64,000 bases of DNA from an uncultured Planctomycetota bacterium. GTDB taxonomy: Bacteria > Planctomycetota > Planctomycetia > Gemmatales > HRBIN36. Below the pieces are notes generated by a model. It searched no databases. It was not told the DNA's origin and was given only the letters and a program-made list of their open reading frames with translations. The position numbers and the translations under genes were made by a program. Shown one piece after another: positions 9,391-18,437 of this stretch (the stretch's first letter is position 1; every line of letters begins with the position of its first letter). The stretch covers positions 121,633 through 185,632 of the forward strand of contig CALFAY010000032.1 in NCBI GenBank assembly GCA_937944855.1, in the 5' to 3' direction.

Positions 9391-10893
9391 ATGATTTGTG
9401 TGAGCATCGGTCGCACTCGGCACAAGATGATGCTTCTGGAGATTCAGGAAGCAGCCAAACAAGGGGCCGAGATGATCGAGGTGCGTCTGGATTTCCTCGC
9501 GCGACCTCCAGACTTCAAACGTATCCTCGCCGTCAAACCCTGTCCGATGGTTGTCACGGTACGCCGTCAAGCGGATGGCGGACGCTGGACCCGGAACGAG
9601 TCCGAACGTCTCATGCTCCTCCGTCAAGCCATCGTGGCCGGCTTCGAGTGGGTCGATCTGGAAACCGACGTGATCGACCAGGTGCCGCGCTATCGGGACG
9701 TGAAACGGATTGTCAGCTACCACAATCTCCGCGAAATGCCCGCGGATCTCGAAGCGATTCACGAGCGGATGTGCCAGCAGGATGCCGACGTCGTCAAGCT
9801 GGCCGTGCGAGCCGAATGTCCCGAGGACAACTTGCGGGTATTACGCCTGTGCGGGTCCACAGCTAAGCCGACGGTGGCGATCTGCATCGGTGACTTCGGC
9901 ACGCCCAGTCGGGTGCTGGCCGGCCGTTTCGGTGCTCCCTTCACCTATGCCGCCTTCAACCGCGAACGTGGCATCGCTCCCGGCATCCTGTCCTTCGACG
10001 ACATGAAAAACGTCTATCACTACGACCAGATTGAAAAGGACAGCCGGGTGTACGCCGTCGTCGGCGATCCGATAGGCCACAGCCTCAGTCCTCTGGTCCA
10101 CAATGCCGCGTTCCGCGCGCTGGGACTGAATTGCATCTATGTGCCGATCCGAGTTCCACGCGGCGATCTGGCCAAGGTCGTGCAGCGTTTCCAGGAAATC
10201 CCGATTTCCGGCTACAGCGTCACGATCCCGCACAAGGAATCGGCGGCTCTTCTTGCCAGGGAGAAGGACTCCTACGTCGAGTGGACGCAGGCGGCCAACA
10301 CTCTGGTCCGCCGGGAAGACGGAAGTTTCGCCGCATTCAACACGGACTGTCCGGCGGCGATAGAAGCCCTCAAAGCAGGGATGGAGAAGCTCGAAGGCGG
10401 GGCCATCCTCGCCGGACGAACGGTCCTGTTGCTGGGGGCAGGCGGAGCGGCCCGGGCCTTAGCTCACACGCTTCATCGGGAGGGCGCTCTGGTCATCATC
10501 TCCAATCGCACTTCCGAGAAGGCTCATGCCCTGGCTTCCGAGGTCGGCTGCCGATCCATCGACTGGAACGCCCGCCATTCCGTGATTGCCGAGATCGTCA
10601 TCAACTGCACCTCGGTCGGCATGCATCCCAACCTCGACGAAAGCCCCATTCACCACAGCTTCCTGAGACCGAATCTGGTGGTCTTCGACATCGTGTACAA
10701 TCCCGAAACCACCCTGCTTGTGAAGGAAGCCCGTGACCGGGGTTGCCACGTCATCACCGGGGTCGAGATGTTCATCCGCCAGGCGGCCTACCAGTTCAAA
10801 CTCTTCACCGGACGGGAACCGCCTGTGGACGTGATGCGGAAGGTCGTCCGCCGGGCCTTGTCCCCCGTGCAACTCCGGGAAGTGCCGACATGA
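9391..10893 (+). CDS. aroE: bifunctional 3-dehydroquinate dehydratase (type I) / shikimate dehydrogenase
   Basis: 500 residues joining two shikimate-pathway steps. The N-terminal half (about 1-210) is type I dehydroquinase: CVSIGRTRHKMM, EMIEVRLDFL with the conserved E-x-R, and DVVKLAVRA with the Schiff-base Lys region. The C-terminal half (about 219-490) is shikimate dehydrogenase: YAVVGDPIGHSLSP substrate site, VTIPHKE with the catalytic Lys, and the NADPH loop GAGGAARA. AroD-AroE fusions are known in plants, chlamydiae and planctomycetes. The stop overlaps the ATG of aroK (ATGA), so consecutive pathway enzymes are translationally coupled. The start at 9391 directly precedes the conserved CVSIG strand. 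Confidence 0.95.
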   Translation: MICVSIGRTRHKMMLLEIQEAAKQGAEMIEVRLDFLARPPDFKRILAVKPCPMVVTVRRQADGGRWTRNESERLMLLRQAIVAGFEWVDLETDVIDQVPRYRDVKRIVSYHNLREMPADLEAIHERMCQQDADVVKLAVRAECPEDNLRVLRLCGSTAKPTVAICIGDFGTPSRVLAGRFGAPFTYAAFNRERGIAPGILSFDDMKNVYHYDQIEKDSRVYAVVGDPIGHSLSPLVHNAAFRALGLNCIYVPIRVPRGDLAKVVQRFQEIPISGYSVTIPHKESAALLAREKDSYVEWTQAANTLVRREDGSFAAFNTDCPAAIEALKAGMEKLEGGAILAGRTVLLLGAGGAARALAHTLHREGALVIISNRTSEKAHALASEVGCRSIDWNARHSVIAEIVINCTSVGMHPNLDESPIHHSFLRPNLVVFDIVYNPETTLLVKEARDRGCHVITGVEMFIRQAAYQFKLFTGREPPVDVMRKVVRRALSPVQLREVPT

Positions 10894-11444
10894 ACCGGAA
10901 CCGGGCCGTCGAGCGCGTTTTCCTCATCGGAGCGCGAGGATCGGGAAAGACCACGGCCGGCCGGTTTGTGGCGGAGCGTCTGGGCTGGCAGATGATTGAT
11001 GCCGATGAGGAGATCGAACGGCGAGCCGGTCGTTCCATCCGTGAAATCTTCGACCAGGAAGGCGAATCAGGATTCCGTCAACGGGAAACCGAAGTGCTTC
11101 GGAAGATCGCCTCGATCCCGAACTGCGTCATTGCCACGGGGGGCGGAGCGGTCATTCGACCGGAAAACCGCGACTTGATGCGCCGCAGCGGTCTGGTCGT
11201 CTGGCTGACGGCGGACCCCGAAATCCTCTGGCAGCGGATGCAGAGCGATCCACGCAGTTCGCATCAACGCCCAGCCTTGACGGCACTGGACGGGCTGAAC
11301 GAAATGCGGACGATTGTGGCCCAGCGGCGGGAGTGGTATGCACAATGTGCCGATCTGACCATTGACACGTCGGGACGCTCTCCCCAAGATGTCGCTCAGA
11401 TGATCCTCGACTTCCTGGCCCGGACAGCCGATGAACTTCGTTGA
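10890..11444 (+). CDS. aroK: shikimate kinase
   Basis: About 184 residues. It phosphorylates shikimate using ATP, the step after the upstream fusion enzyme. The Walker A loop GARGSGKT, the substrate motif DADEEIE, RQRETEVL and the ATGGGAV loop are all present in the canonical order. The track start at 10743 lies inside aroE; ATG 10890 (MNRNRAVERVFL) overlaps the aroE stop as ATGA and gives normal family length. The 3' end overlaps the start of the prepilin peptidase gene by 14 bases. Confidence 0.93.
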   Translation: MNRNRAVERVFLIGARGSGKTTAGRFVAERLGWQMIDADEEIERRAGRSIREIFDQEGESGFRQRETEVLRKIASIPNCVIATGGGAVIRPENRDLMRRSGLVVWLTADPEILWQRMQSDPRSSHQRPALTALDGLNEMRTIVAQRREWYAQCADLTIDTSGRSPQDVAQMILDFLARTADELR

Positions 11445-12591
11445 TTATCTCGTACAGGAGTACCCTTGGTTCTGCTTGCTGTCGGCCTTCGTTTTGGGGG
11501 CGATAGCGGGCAGCTTTATCAACGTCTGCGCCATCCGGCTGCCATTGGAGAAGGGCGTGCTCTGGCCGGGGTCGCGCTGCTCTTCGTGTCTCCAGGAAAT
11601 CCGCTGGTACGACAATCTGCCACTGCTCAGCTACCTGCGTCTGGGGGGGAAATGTCGCACCTGCGGTACCCGATTCTCCTCCCGCTACTTCTGGGTGGAG
11701 TTCCTGACAGCCTTCGGGTTCGCCTTTCTGCTGTGGGCTGAGGTAATCACGAACCTGCGTGGACTGACCATTCCGCCGGGAGTGCAGCCCGGCCTGTCAG
11801 AGAAGCTGCTGTTCACGTGGTTGTTTCATGCCCTGTTTTTCAGCTTTCTGATGACCGCGACCTTGACCGACTTCGATTATCAGGAGATTCCCCTGGCGAT
11901 CACCGTGGTCGGCACCTTCGTGGGGCTAGTCGCGGGGCTGCTGATGCCCTGGCCGTGGCCGACCGATCCGCTGGTCGTCGAACGCATCTTTCCGCTGTGG
12001 AACGTGCCGGCCTACAGCAACATGGTGCCGGGAAGCCAGACCGTGTCAGTCCTGCCTGTCGGGGCACAACTCTGGCCCGTCTGGCTGCCTGTGCCCGACT
12101 GGATGGCTCCCGGAACCCCGGTCCTGGGCCTGTTGACCGCCCTGACGGGAGCCGTCGTCGGCACCGGTATCATGCGCCTGATCCGGGCTGTCTTCTCCTG
12201 GGCACTGGGCAAAGAGGCCCTGGGACTTGGCGACGCAGATCTGATGATGATGATCGGGGCCTTCCTGGGCTGGCAGGCGATTCCGTTTGTGTTGCTGATG
12301 GCCGTGGTCATCGGACTGGTGTACGTCCTGGGCGTCGTCGTCATCGAACCCAAGTTTCTCCGCGGCGAGAGAATGTTCGCCTTCGGTCCGTTTCTGGCCC
12401 TGGGCGCGCTTCTGACCCTCTTGTTCTTCTGGCAATTCGTTGGGCTGTCGTGGTATCTGTTCGAGATCCCCATCCAGGTGTATTTCTTCGAGTGGACTGT
12501 GCTCGTGCAGTTTGGCATTCTCCTGAGCGTGGTCGCCCTGGTGGTCACGCTGACTATCCGCATGATGAAGCTGGTGGCGGCGGCGTTCTGA
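11431..12591 (+). CDS. pilD: type IV prepilin peptidase / methyltransferase (A24 family)
   Basis: 386 residues with about 8-9 hydrophobic membrane segments. The N-terminal domain has the zinc-binding C-x2-C...C-x2-C pairs (CSSCLQEIRWYDNLP, CRTCGTRF) found in bifunctional prepilin peptidases. The two aspartate sites are visible: TDFDYQEIP and GLGDADLMM (GxGD). It cleaves and N-methylates prepilin-type leaders at the inner membrane. A plausible substrate class is the DUF1559 protein at the right of this window, which carries a KGFTLTELLVVI leader. It lies within an aro/his operon, overlapping aroK by 14 bases and followed by hisH after 1 base. Longer than the E. coli enzyme because of insertions between membrane segments. 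Confidence 0.92.
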   Translation: MNFVDYLVQEYPWFCLLSAFVLGAIAGSFINVCAIRLPLEKGVLWPGSRCSSCLQEIRWYDNLPLLSYLRLGGKCRTCGTRFSSRYFWVEFLTAFGFAFLLWAEVITNLRGLTIPPGVQPGLSEKLLFTWLFHALFFSFLMTATLTDFDYQEIPLAITVVGTFVGLVAGLLMPWPWPTDPLVVERIFPLWNVPAYSNMVPGSQTVSVLPVGAQLWPVWLPVPDWMAPGTPVLGLLTALTGAVVGTGIMRLIRAVFSWALGKEALGLGDADLMMMIGAFLGWQAIPFVLLMAVVIGLVYVLGVVVIEPKFLRGERMFAFGPFLALGALLTLLFFWQFVGLSWYLFEIPIQVYFFEWTVLVQFGILLSVVALVVTLTIRMMKLVAAAF

Positions 12592-12592
12592 G

Positions 12593-13207
12593 ATGCAGAG
12601 CATCGTCATCGTCAATTACGGCATGGGCAATTTGCGCAGCGTGCAGAAAGCCCTGGAACGCTGCGGGACCGCTGCGGCGATCTCCGATAAACCGGACGAG
12701 GTCGCCGCCGCCGATCGGCTCATCCTTCCCGGCGTCGGGGCTTTCCGTGATGCGATCGAACGTCTGCATTCCGCCGCCCTGGTAGAGCCGGTGCTGGAGC
12801 ACATCCGTGCCGGCAAGCCGTTTCTCGGCATCTGCCTGGGATTGCAATTGCTTTTCACGAAAAGCTACGAGGATGGCGAACACACAGGCTTGAATGTCCT
12901 CCAGGGCGAAGTGGTGCGCTTCGACGTGCCGCCCGGGTTCAAGGTTCCGCACATGGGCTGGAACGCAGTGCGTCTGGTGCGGCCCGATCCACTCTGGCAA
13001 GGTCTCCCGAATCCTTGTCACATGTACTTCGTGCACTCATATTTTGTCCGACCCGTCGATCCGAAAGTGGTTGTCGGCGAGGCGGACTATCCGACGCCGT
13101 TCGCCGCTGCTGTCCGCCAGGAGAATGTGTTCGCCGTACAATTCCATCCGGAGAAAAGTCAGAAGCACGGTCTGGCTTTGCTTCACAATTTCGCCACATC
13201 CTCATAA
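12593..13207 (+). CDS. hisH: imidazole glycerol phosphate synthase, glutaminase subunit
   Basis: 204 residues, a class I glutamine amidotransferase that supplies ammonia to HisF. Motifs visible are NYGMGNLRSV at the N-terminus, the oxyanion strand LPGVGAF, the nucleophile elbow GICLGLQLLF with its Cys, PHMGWN, and QFHPEKSQ carrying the catalytic His and Glu. It starts 1 base after the prepilin peptidase stop and is followed by hisA; hisF is not in the window. Length is normal. Confidence 0.95.
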   Translation: MQSIVIVNYGMGNLRSVQKALERCGTAAAISDKPDEVAAADRLILPGVGAFRDAIERLHSAALVEPVLEHIRAGKPFLGICLGLQLLFTKSYEDGEHTGLNVLQGEVVRFDVPPGFKVPHMGWNAVRLVRPDPLWQGLPNPCHMYFVHSYFVRPVDPKVVVGEADYPTPFAAAVRQENVFAVQFHPEKSQKHGLALLHNFATSS

Positions 13208-13258
13208 AATGCCGTTTTACCGAAGACGAGCCGACCGGCGTGGCTGCGAGATGAAGCC

Positions 13259-13981
13259 GTGCTGATCATTCCCGCGATTGATATCCGTGGCGGAAAATGC
13301 GTCCGCCTGGAGCAAGGAGACTATGGCCGAGAGAAGGTCTTTGACGCGGACCCGGCAGCGGCGGCGCGGCGTTGGGCGGAGCAAGGCGCGGCCTGGCTGC
13401 ACCTGGTGGATCTCGACGGCGCTCGCACGGGACGCACTGTCAATAGCGAAGCGATCGCGGCCATTACGAATTCGGTGCCGACCCCCTGCCAACTGGGGGG
13501 AGGCATCCGCAGCACGGAGGATCTGGACCACGCCTGGAGTCTGGGAATCCGGCGCGTGGTGATTGGAACGCAGGCGATCAAGCGGCCGGACTGGTTCGCT
13601 GAAGTTGCCGAGGCCTGGCCCGGACGGGTCTTGCTCGGCTTGGACGCTCGCAACGGAATGGTGGCTGTCGAAGGCTGGCAGGAAACAACGTCCTGCTCAG
13701 TATTCGATCTGGTGCGCCAGTTCGCCAAGCTGCCCCTGGCGGGCATCGTCTTCACGGACATCAGCCGAGACGGCATGTTGACGGGTCCGAATCTCGACGC
13801 CATGAGAAAGATGCGGGAGGCCGTCACGGTACCGCTCATCGCTTCGGGGGGCGTCTCGATCGTGGAAGACGTCCTCCGGCTGGCCGAAGTCGGGGTCGCT
13901 GCCTGCATCGTGGGTCGGGCCTTGTACGAAGGCAAGTTCACATTGGAGGAAGCCCTGCGTCTGCTGCGGCAGGGGCGATAG
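13259..13981 (+). CDS. hisA: phosphoribosylformimino-5-aminoimidazole carboxamide ribotide isomerase
   Basis: 240 residues, a (beta/alpha)8 barrel that opens the ribose of ProFAR in histidine synthesis. Evidence: N-terminal LIIPAIDIRGGKCVRLEQGDY with the catalytic Asp, GLDARNGMV, TDISRDGML with the second catalytic Asp, and the phosphate loops LGGGIRS and ASGGVS. The start is a GTG at 13259 directly before LIIPAID. hisH lies 51 bases upstream. Length and motifs are normal. Confidence 0.94.
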   Translation: MLIIPAIDIRGGKCVRLEQGDYGREKVFDADPAAAARRWAEQGAAWLHLVDLDGARTGRTVNSEAIAAITNSVPTPCQLGGGIRSTEDLDHAWSLGIRRVVIGTQAIKRPDWFAEVAEAWPGRVLLGLDARNGMVAVEGWQETTSCSVFDLVRQFAKLPLAGIVFTDISRDGMLTGPNLDAMRKMREAVTVPLIASGGVSIVEDVLRLAEVGVAACIVGRALYEGKFTLEEALRLLRQGR

Positions 13982-14038
13982 CGGACTGGTTCCGCTGCGC
14001 TGCCGGAGGCGCCGGACAGACGCTGTCACGAGGTTGTC

Positions 14039-16189
14039 ATGGCCAAGCACAAAGTCGAAGACATCCGCAATGTCGCTGTGGTCGGTCACGCCGGAGCCGG
14101 CAAAACGTCTCTGGTGGATGCAGTCCTGTTTCACGCCAAAGCCGTTGATCGGCGGGGCAGCGTGGACGACGGCACCAGCGCCGCCGACTACGACGAACAG
14201 GAGAAAGAACGCCGCACCACCATCGATAGCAAAATCTTTCACCTCGATCACCGCGGCAAAAGGATCCAACTGATCGATACGCCGGGCAAGCTGGATTTCA
14301 TCGGACAATCGCTGTGCGGCCTGTCGGCGGTGGAAACGGCGTTCGTGGTCATCAATGCCCACGCCGGCGTGGAAGTCAACACCCGGCGGATGTTCAACGA
14401 AGCGGGGCGCCTGGGTCTGGCTCGGGTGCTGGTCCTCAACAAGCTCGACTCCGAGAACGCGGATTTCGACGGCCTGCTCCAGGCCATTCGTCAGACTTTT
14501 GGCCCCAAATGCCTCTTGTACAACATTCCGGTCGGTGTGGGGGCCAGATTCAAAGGCGTGGTCAACGTCCTTCAGCCGCCTGCGCCGTTGCCCGAGGGCC
14601 TCCTGGCTGATCCCGAAGCAGTGCGCGCTCAGCTGACCGATGCCATCGTCGAGGCGGATGAAGCCCTCATGGAGAAATACCTTGGCGAAGTTGCTGTTTC
14701 TCCGCAGGAACTTCTGGCCGCCCTGCCGAAAGCGGTCGCCGCCGGAACCCTCATCCCCATCATCTGCACCGCCGTACGAAATGACGTCGGGGTCAAGGAA
14801 CTGCTCGATGCCCTGGTCGATCTGGCCGTTTCGCCCGGGGTGGGCAAGAAGCGCGTCGGCATCAAGTCGGCCAACGGGGCAACCACCGAGGTCGTGTTGG
14901 AGCCTTCGGAGACTGCCGAGACCGTCGGCCAGGTGTTCAAGGTTCTCAACGACAAGTTCATCGGCAATTTGAGCTACATCCGGCTCTATTCGGGCAAGCT
15001 GAGCGGCGATCAGATGGCCAACCTGCGCACCGGCAAGATGGCCCGCATTCCGGGCTTGCTCGAAGTCCAGGGCAAACAGACCAAGCCGACGTCGGACGCC
15101 ATCGCGGGCGACATCGTCGCTGTGGCCAAGGTCGAAGATCTGCGGTTGGGGGACACCGTCGCGGCCAGTCTCAACGCGCCCAAGGTGCCGCCCATAACCT
15201 TCCCCACCCCGATGTTCGGCCTGGCCGTCGAACCCAAGGCCCGCGGCGACGAGCAGAAGATCTCCGGCAGCCTCGCCAAGATGACCGAGGAAGACCCGAC
15301 CTTCAAGGTCATCCGCGACCCGCAGACCAAGGAAATGGTCATGATGGGCATTAGCCAACTGCACTTGGAGGTAATCCAGCAGCGGCTCAAGAAGCGGTTC
15401 GATCTGGAGGTTGTCACCCGCGAACCGAAGATCCCTTACCGGGAAACGATCACGGCCAAGGGCGAGGGCATGCACCGCCACAAGAAGCAGACCGGCGGCG
15501 CGGGTCAGTTCGGCGAAGTGCATCTGCGTGTCTACCCGTTGCCGCGGGAGATCACCTCCGAAGAGCAATGCCGCGCCCACTTCATGAACAAGACCCAGTT
15601 CCCGCAGATCCGCGAGGACTACTGCCGCTACGATCCCGAATACAACTTCGCCTTCGTCGATTGCATCGTCGGCGGCTCGATTCCGAACCAGTTCATGCCT
15701 GCCGTGTACAAGGGCTGCATGGAGGTCATGGAACGCGGCGCCCTGGCCGGTTATCGGATGCAGGACATCGCCGTGGAGGTGTACTTCGGCAAGGACCACC
15801 CTGTGGACAGCAAGGAAGTGGCGTTCAAGACCGCTGCCCGGGTGGCCTTCAAGAACGCTCTCATGACCGCCCGCCCGGTGTTGCTCGAACCGATTGTGCA
15901 ACTGGAAGTCACCGTGCCGTCGAAGTACACCGGCGCGATCCTCGGCGATCTGAACACCAAACGGGCACGCATCGAGAATCAAGAAAGCCTGCCGGGCGAT
16001 CTCCAGGTCATCACCGCCAAGGCTCCGCTGGCGGAACTGACCCGCTACGCCGCCCAGCTCGGGAGCATCACCCAGGGCCAAGGCAGCTACACGATGGAGT
16101 TCAGCCACTACGACCAGGTGCCGGGCAACATCCAGCAGCAGATCGTCGCCAAGGCAGCCAAGGCCAAGGAGGAAGAGGAAGAGGAGTAG
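14039..16189 (+). CDS. EF-G-like translational GTPase (FusA2-type paralogue)
   Basis: 716 residues with the five-domain layout of EF-G. The GTPase motifs are G1 GHAGAGKTS, G3 DTPGKLDF and G4 NKLD. C-terminal domains include GGAGQFGEVHLRVYP and the ribosome-contacting SKYTGAILGDL. The G1 loop and the region after it (GSVDDGTSAADYDEQE) differ from the AHIDAGKTTTTER of canonical EF-G and resemble the mycobacterial FusA2 / EF-G-2 group, whose role is not settled. The essential fusA normally sits with rpsL/rpsG, which are absent here, so this is probably the paralogue. It ends in an acidic EEEEEE tail and a TAG stop. It lies 57 bases after hisA. Confidence 0.85.
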   Translation: MAKHKVEDIRNVAVVGHAGAGKTSLVDAVLFHAKAVDRRGSVDDGTSAADYDEQEKERRTTIDSKIFHLDHRGKRIQLIDTPGKLDFIGQSLCGLSAVETAFVVINAHAGVEVNTRRMFNEAGRLGLARVLVLNKLDSENADFDGLLQAIRQTFGPKCLLYNIPVGVGARFKGVVNVLQPPAPLPEGLLADPEAVRAQLTDAIVEADEALMEKYLGEVAVSPQELLAALPKAVAAGTLIPIICTAVRNDVGVKELLDALVDLAVSPGVGKKRVGIKSANGATTEVVLEPSETAETVGQVFKVLNDKFIGNLSYIRLYSGKLSGDQMANLRTGKMARIPGLLEVQGKQTKPTSDAIAGDIVAVAKVEDLRLGDTVAASLNAPKVPPITFPTPMFGLAVEPKARGDEQKISGSLAKMTEEDPTFKVIRDPQTKEMVMMGISQLHLEVIQQRLKKRFDLEVVTREPKIPYRETITAKGEGMHRHKKQTGGAGQFGEVHLRVYPLPREITSEEQCRAHFMNKTQFPQIREDYCRYDPEYNFAFVDCIVGGSIPNQFMPAVYKGCMEVMERGALAGYRMQDIAVEVYFGKDHPVDSKEVAFKTAARVAFKNALMTARPVLLEPIVQLEVTVPSKYTGAILGDLNTKRARIENQESLPGDLQVITAKAPLAELTRYAAQLGSITQGQGSYTMEFSHYDQVPGNIQQQIVAKAAKAKEEEEEE

Positions 16190-16264
16190 CTTCTTCCTTC
16201 GTCCTCGCTGCCTGGCGATCGTGGTGAGAAGGAATCCTTCGTCGGTCGGATCGGGAGGCCGACC

Positions 16265-17704
16265 ATGCGGAATCAGTGGCTATGTGGTCTGATCGCGGTT
16301 GGCCTGTTGCCCGGCTCTCCGGCCGTCGGAGCAGACGAGGGGAAAAGCCCCCCGAACGTCGTCATCGTCTTCGCCGACGACCTCGGTTACGGGGACTTGG
16401 GTTGTTTCGGAGCCAAGGGCTGGCAAACGCCACACCTGGACCGCCTCGCCCGAGAGGGGATTCGCTTCACGTCCTTCTACACGGCTCAGCCGGTTTGCTC
16501 GGCCTCTCGAGCGGCGCTGCTGACTGGGTGCTATCCGAATCGCCTCGGCATCCACGGAGCCTTGGGACCCGACCATCGCCACGGCATCCACCACGACGAA
16601 GTCACGCTGGCGGAAGTGCTCAAGCAGCGCGGCTACGCCACAGCCTGCATCGGCAAATGGCACCTGGGGCATCATCCGCCGTTCCTTCCGACCCGCCACG
16701 GCTTCGACGAGTATTTCGGTCTGCCCTATTCCAACGACATGTGGCCGCACCGTCCCGACCTGCCCAACAACCGTTATCCGCCGCTGCCGCTCATCGAGGG
16801 GGAAAAGATCGTCAATGCCAATGTGACGGCCGAGGACCAGGCGAGGCTGACCGGCTGGTACACGGAACGCGCGGTACGGTTCATCGAGCGGAACAAGGAT
16901 CGGCCGTTCTTTCTCTACCTGGCCCACACGATGCCGCATGTGCCGCTGTTTGTCGGTGAGCGCTTCCGCGGCTCCTCGCAAGCCGGCCTGTACGGCGACG
17001 TGATTCAGGAAATCGACGCTTCGGTCGGAGCGATCCTCGACACCCTCAACCGTTGCGGAGTCGATCGCAATACGCTGATTCTGTTCACCAGCGACAACGG
17101 GCCGTGGCTCAGCTACGGCAACCACGGCGGCAGCGCAGGACCGTTGCGAGAAGGCAAGGGGACGGTGTGGGAAGGCGGGGTCCGGGTGCCGTGCGTGGCC
17201 CGCTGGCCGGAACGCATCCCCGCGGGTTCGGTCTGTTCACAACCGGCTATGACCATTGACCTGTTGCCGACCATCGCCCGACTCTGCGATGCTCCGCTGC
17301 CTGGCCGCCCGATTGACGGCAAAGACATTTCACCCCTTCTGCTGGGCGATCCAAAAGGCCGCTGTCCGCATGAGGCGTACTACTTCTACTTCGGCATCAA
17401 CGAGTTGCAGGCGGTCCGCTCCGGACGCTGGAAGCTCGTTTTGCCGCACACCTACCGCACCATGCAGGGCCAAGAATCGGGTCAGGACGGCAAACCGGGT
17501 CGGTATCGGCAGGTCAAGATCGAAGCGCCGCAGTTGTACGACCTTGAAAATGACGTTGGCGAGACGACCGATCTGGCGGCCAAGCACCCGGACATCGCAA
17601 GCATATTGATGGCCCATGTCGAAGCCGCTCGGGAAGACCTCGGCGACGCCCTGACCAATCGCTCCGGGAAGAATGTCCGGCCACCGGGACGCCTTGCGGA
17701 CTAG
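16265..17704 (+). CDS. secreted sulfatase (type I, formylglycine-dependent)
   Basis: 479 residues with a signal peptide (about 1-23, ending PAVGADE). The metal-binding pair appears in FADDLGYGDLG. The active-site motif is CSASRAALLTG (Cys about 78), followed by the family's CYPNRLG, GKWHLGHH and TSDNGPW blocks. The Cys must be converted to formylglycine for sulfate-ester hydrolysis. Position +2 is Ala instead of the usual Pro (C-x-A-x-R rather than C-x-P-x-R), a form accepted by anaerobic sulfatase-maturating enzymes. Planctomycetes use many such enzymes against sulfated polysaccharides; the substrate here is unknown. It ends in TAG. Confidence 0.92.
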   Translation: MRNQWLCGLIAVGLLPGSPAVGADEGKSPPNVVIVFADDLGYGDLGCFGAKGWQTPHLDRLAREGIRFTSFYTAQPVCSASRAALLTGCYPNRLGIHGALGPDHRHGIHHDEVTLAEVLKQRGYATACIGKWHLGHHPPFLPTRHGFDEYFGLPYSNDMWPHRPDLPNNRYPPLPLIEGEKIVNANVTAEDQARLTGWYTERAVRFIERNKDRPFFLYLAHTMPHVPLFVGERFRGSSQAGLYGDVIQEIDASVGAILDTLNRCGVDRNTLILFTSDNGPWLSYGNHGGSAGPLREGKGTVWEGGVRVPCVARWPERIPAGSVCSQPAMTIDLLPTIARLCDAPLPGRPIDGKDISPLLLGDPKGRCPHEAYYFYFGINELQAVRSGRWKLVLPHTYRTMQGQESGQDGKPGRYRQVKIEAPQLYDLENDVGETTDLAAKHPDIASILMAHVEAAREDLGDALTNRSGKNVRPPGRLAD

Positions 17705-17744
17705 CCCGCTGACCGACCGCACCGGCTAAGCGAAGGTCTGGTTC

Positions 17745-18053
17745 TCACGCCGGGTCATGACCGCCTTCGCAGAACGGATTGCACCGGCAAACTCGCCAGA
17801 TCCCCTTGAGCGTGCCTTTCCAGGGACCGTACTTGCGAACCGCGTCGATGAAGTATTGACTGCAACTCGGCTCGAAGCGGCAGACGCGGCCGAACAGGGC
17901 ATAGATGAGCGGGCTGAGCGACCACTGATAAGCTCGGACCAGACCGGTCAGAATCACAGCGACGGCGGCGTTGATCCGCCCACCGATGCGCCGCACCAGG
18001 TGCAGCACGAGTGCGGACTTGGTTTCAGATTCCTTCATCTCAAGTTCAGGCAT
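17745..18053 (-). CDS. yidD: membrane protein insertion efficiency factor YidD
   Basis: 102 residues. The YidD signature is clear: [33 protein letters not shown], and a C-terminal [13 protein letters not shown] with the conserved Cys cluster. It aids YidC-dependent insertion of inner-membrane proteins. It starts 6 bases after the rnpA stop, the classical order rnpA-yidD, but yidC does not follow. The N-terminus is slightly longer than in E. coli. Confidence 0.95.
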   Translation of the reverse strand: MPELEMKESETKSALVLHLVRRIGGRINAAVAVILTGLVRAYQWSLSPLIYALFGRVCRFEPSCSQYFIDAVRKYGPWKGTLKGIWRVCRCNPFCEGGHDPA

Positions 18054-18059
18054 GGCTCG

Positions 18060-18437
18060 TCAGGCCTTGGGCAATTCATCACGGGCACAGCGTCGGGCGG
18101 CCTGGACCGTCAGTTTTCGCACGGCGTCCTGAAAGTTCTGTAAGGTCGCGTCTTCGATCCGGCGGGGAATCAGAATGAAATCATAGCCCTTGGGGATGTC
18201 CGGTTTACTCAGGCGAAAGGCCTCCCGCAACAGTCGGCGAATCCGATTGCGAACATGGGCCTTGCCCCATTTTTTTGCCACGGAAACCCCGACCCGCGAC
18301 CAGGCCAATCCGTTTTTGCAACAGTACACCAGCAGCCAGTCATTGGAGGCGGTGGCTCGGCGTTCGTAGCAGCGGCGAAAGTCGCCGACGCGCCGCAAGC
18401 GCTCCTCCCGAGACAGGCCGAATTGCGTTGCCATCAT
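18060..18437 (-). CDS. rnpA: ribonuclease P protein component
   Basis: About 125 residues. The RnpA core is present: RRVGDFRRCYERR, the RVGVSVAKKWGKAHVRNRIRRLLREAFR motif that binds RNase P RNA, and DFILIPRR. It works with RnpB RNA to mature tRNA 5' ends. The track start at 18443 is a TTG; I prefer the ATG at 18437 (or 18434), which overlaps the stop of the J-protein gene. rpmH, normally directly upstream, is absent, and a J-domain gene holds that place. Confidence 0.93.
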   Translation of the reverse strand: MMATQFGLSREERLRRVGDFRRCYERRATASNDWLLVYCCKNGLAWSRVGVSVAKKWGKAHVRNRIRRLLREAFRLSKPDIPKGYDFILIPRRIEDATLQNFQDAVRKLTVQAARRCARDELPKA

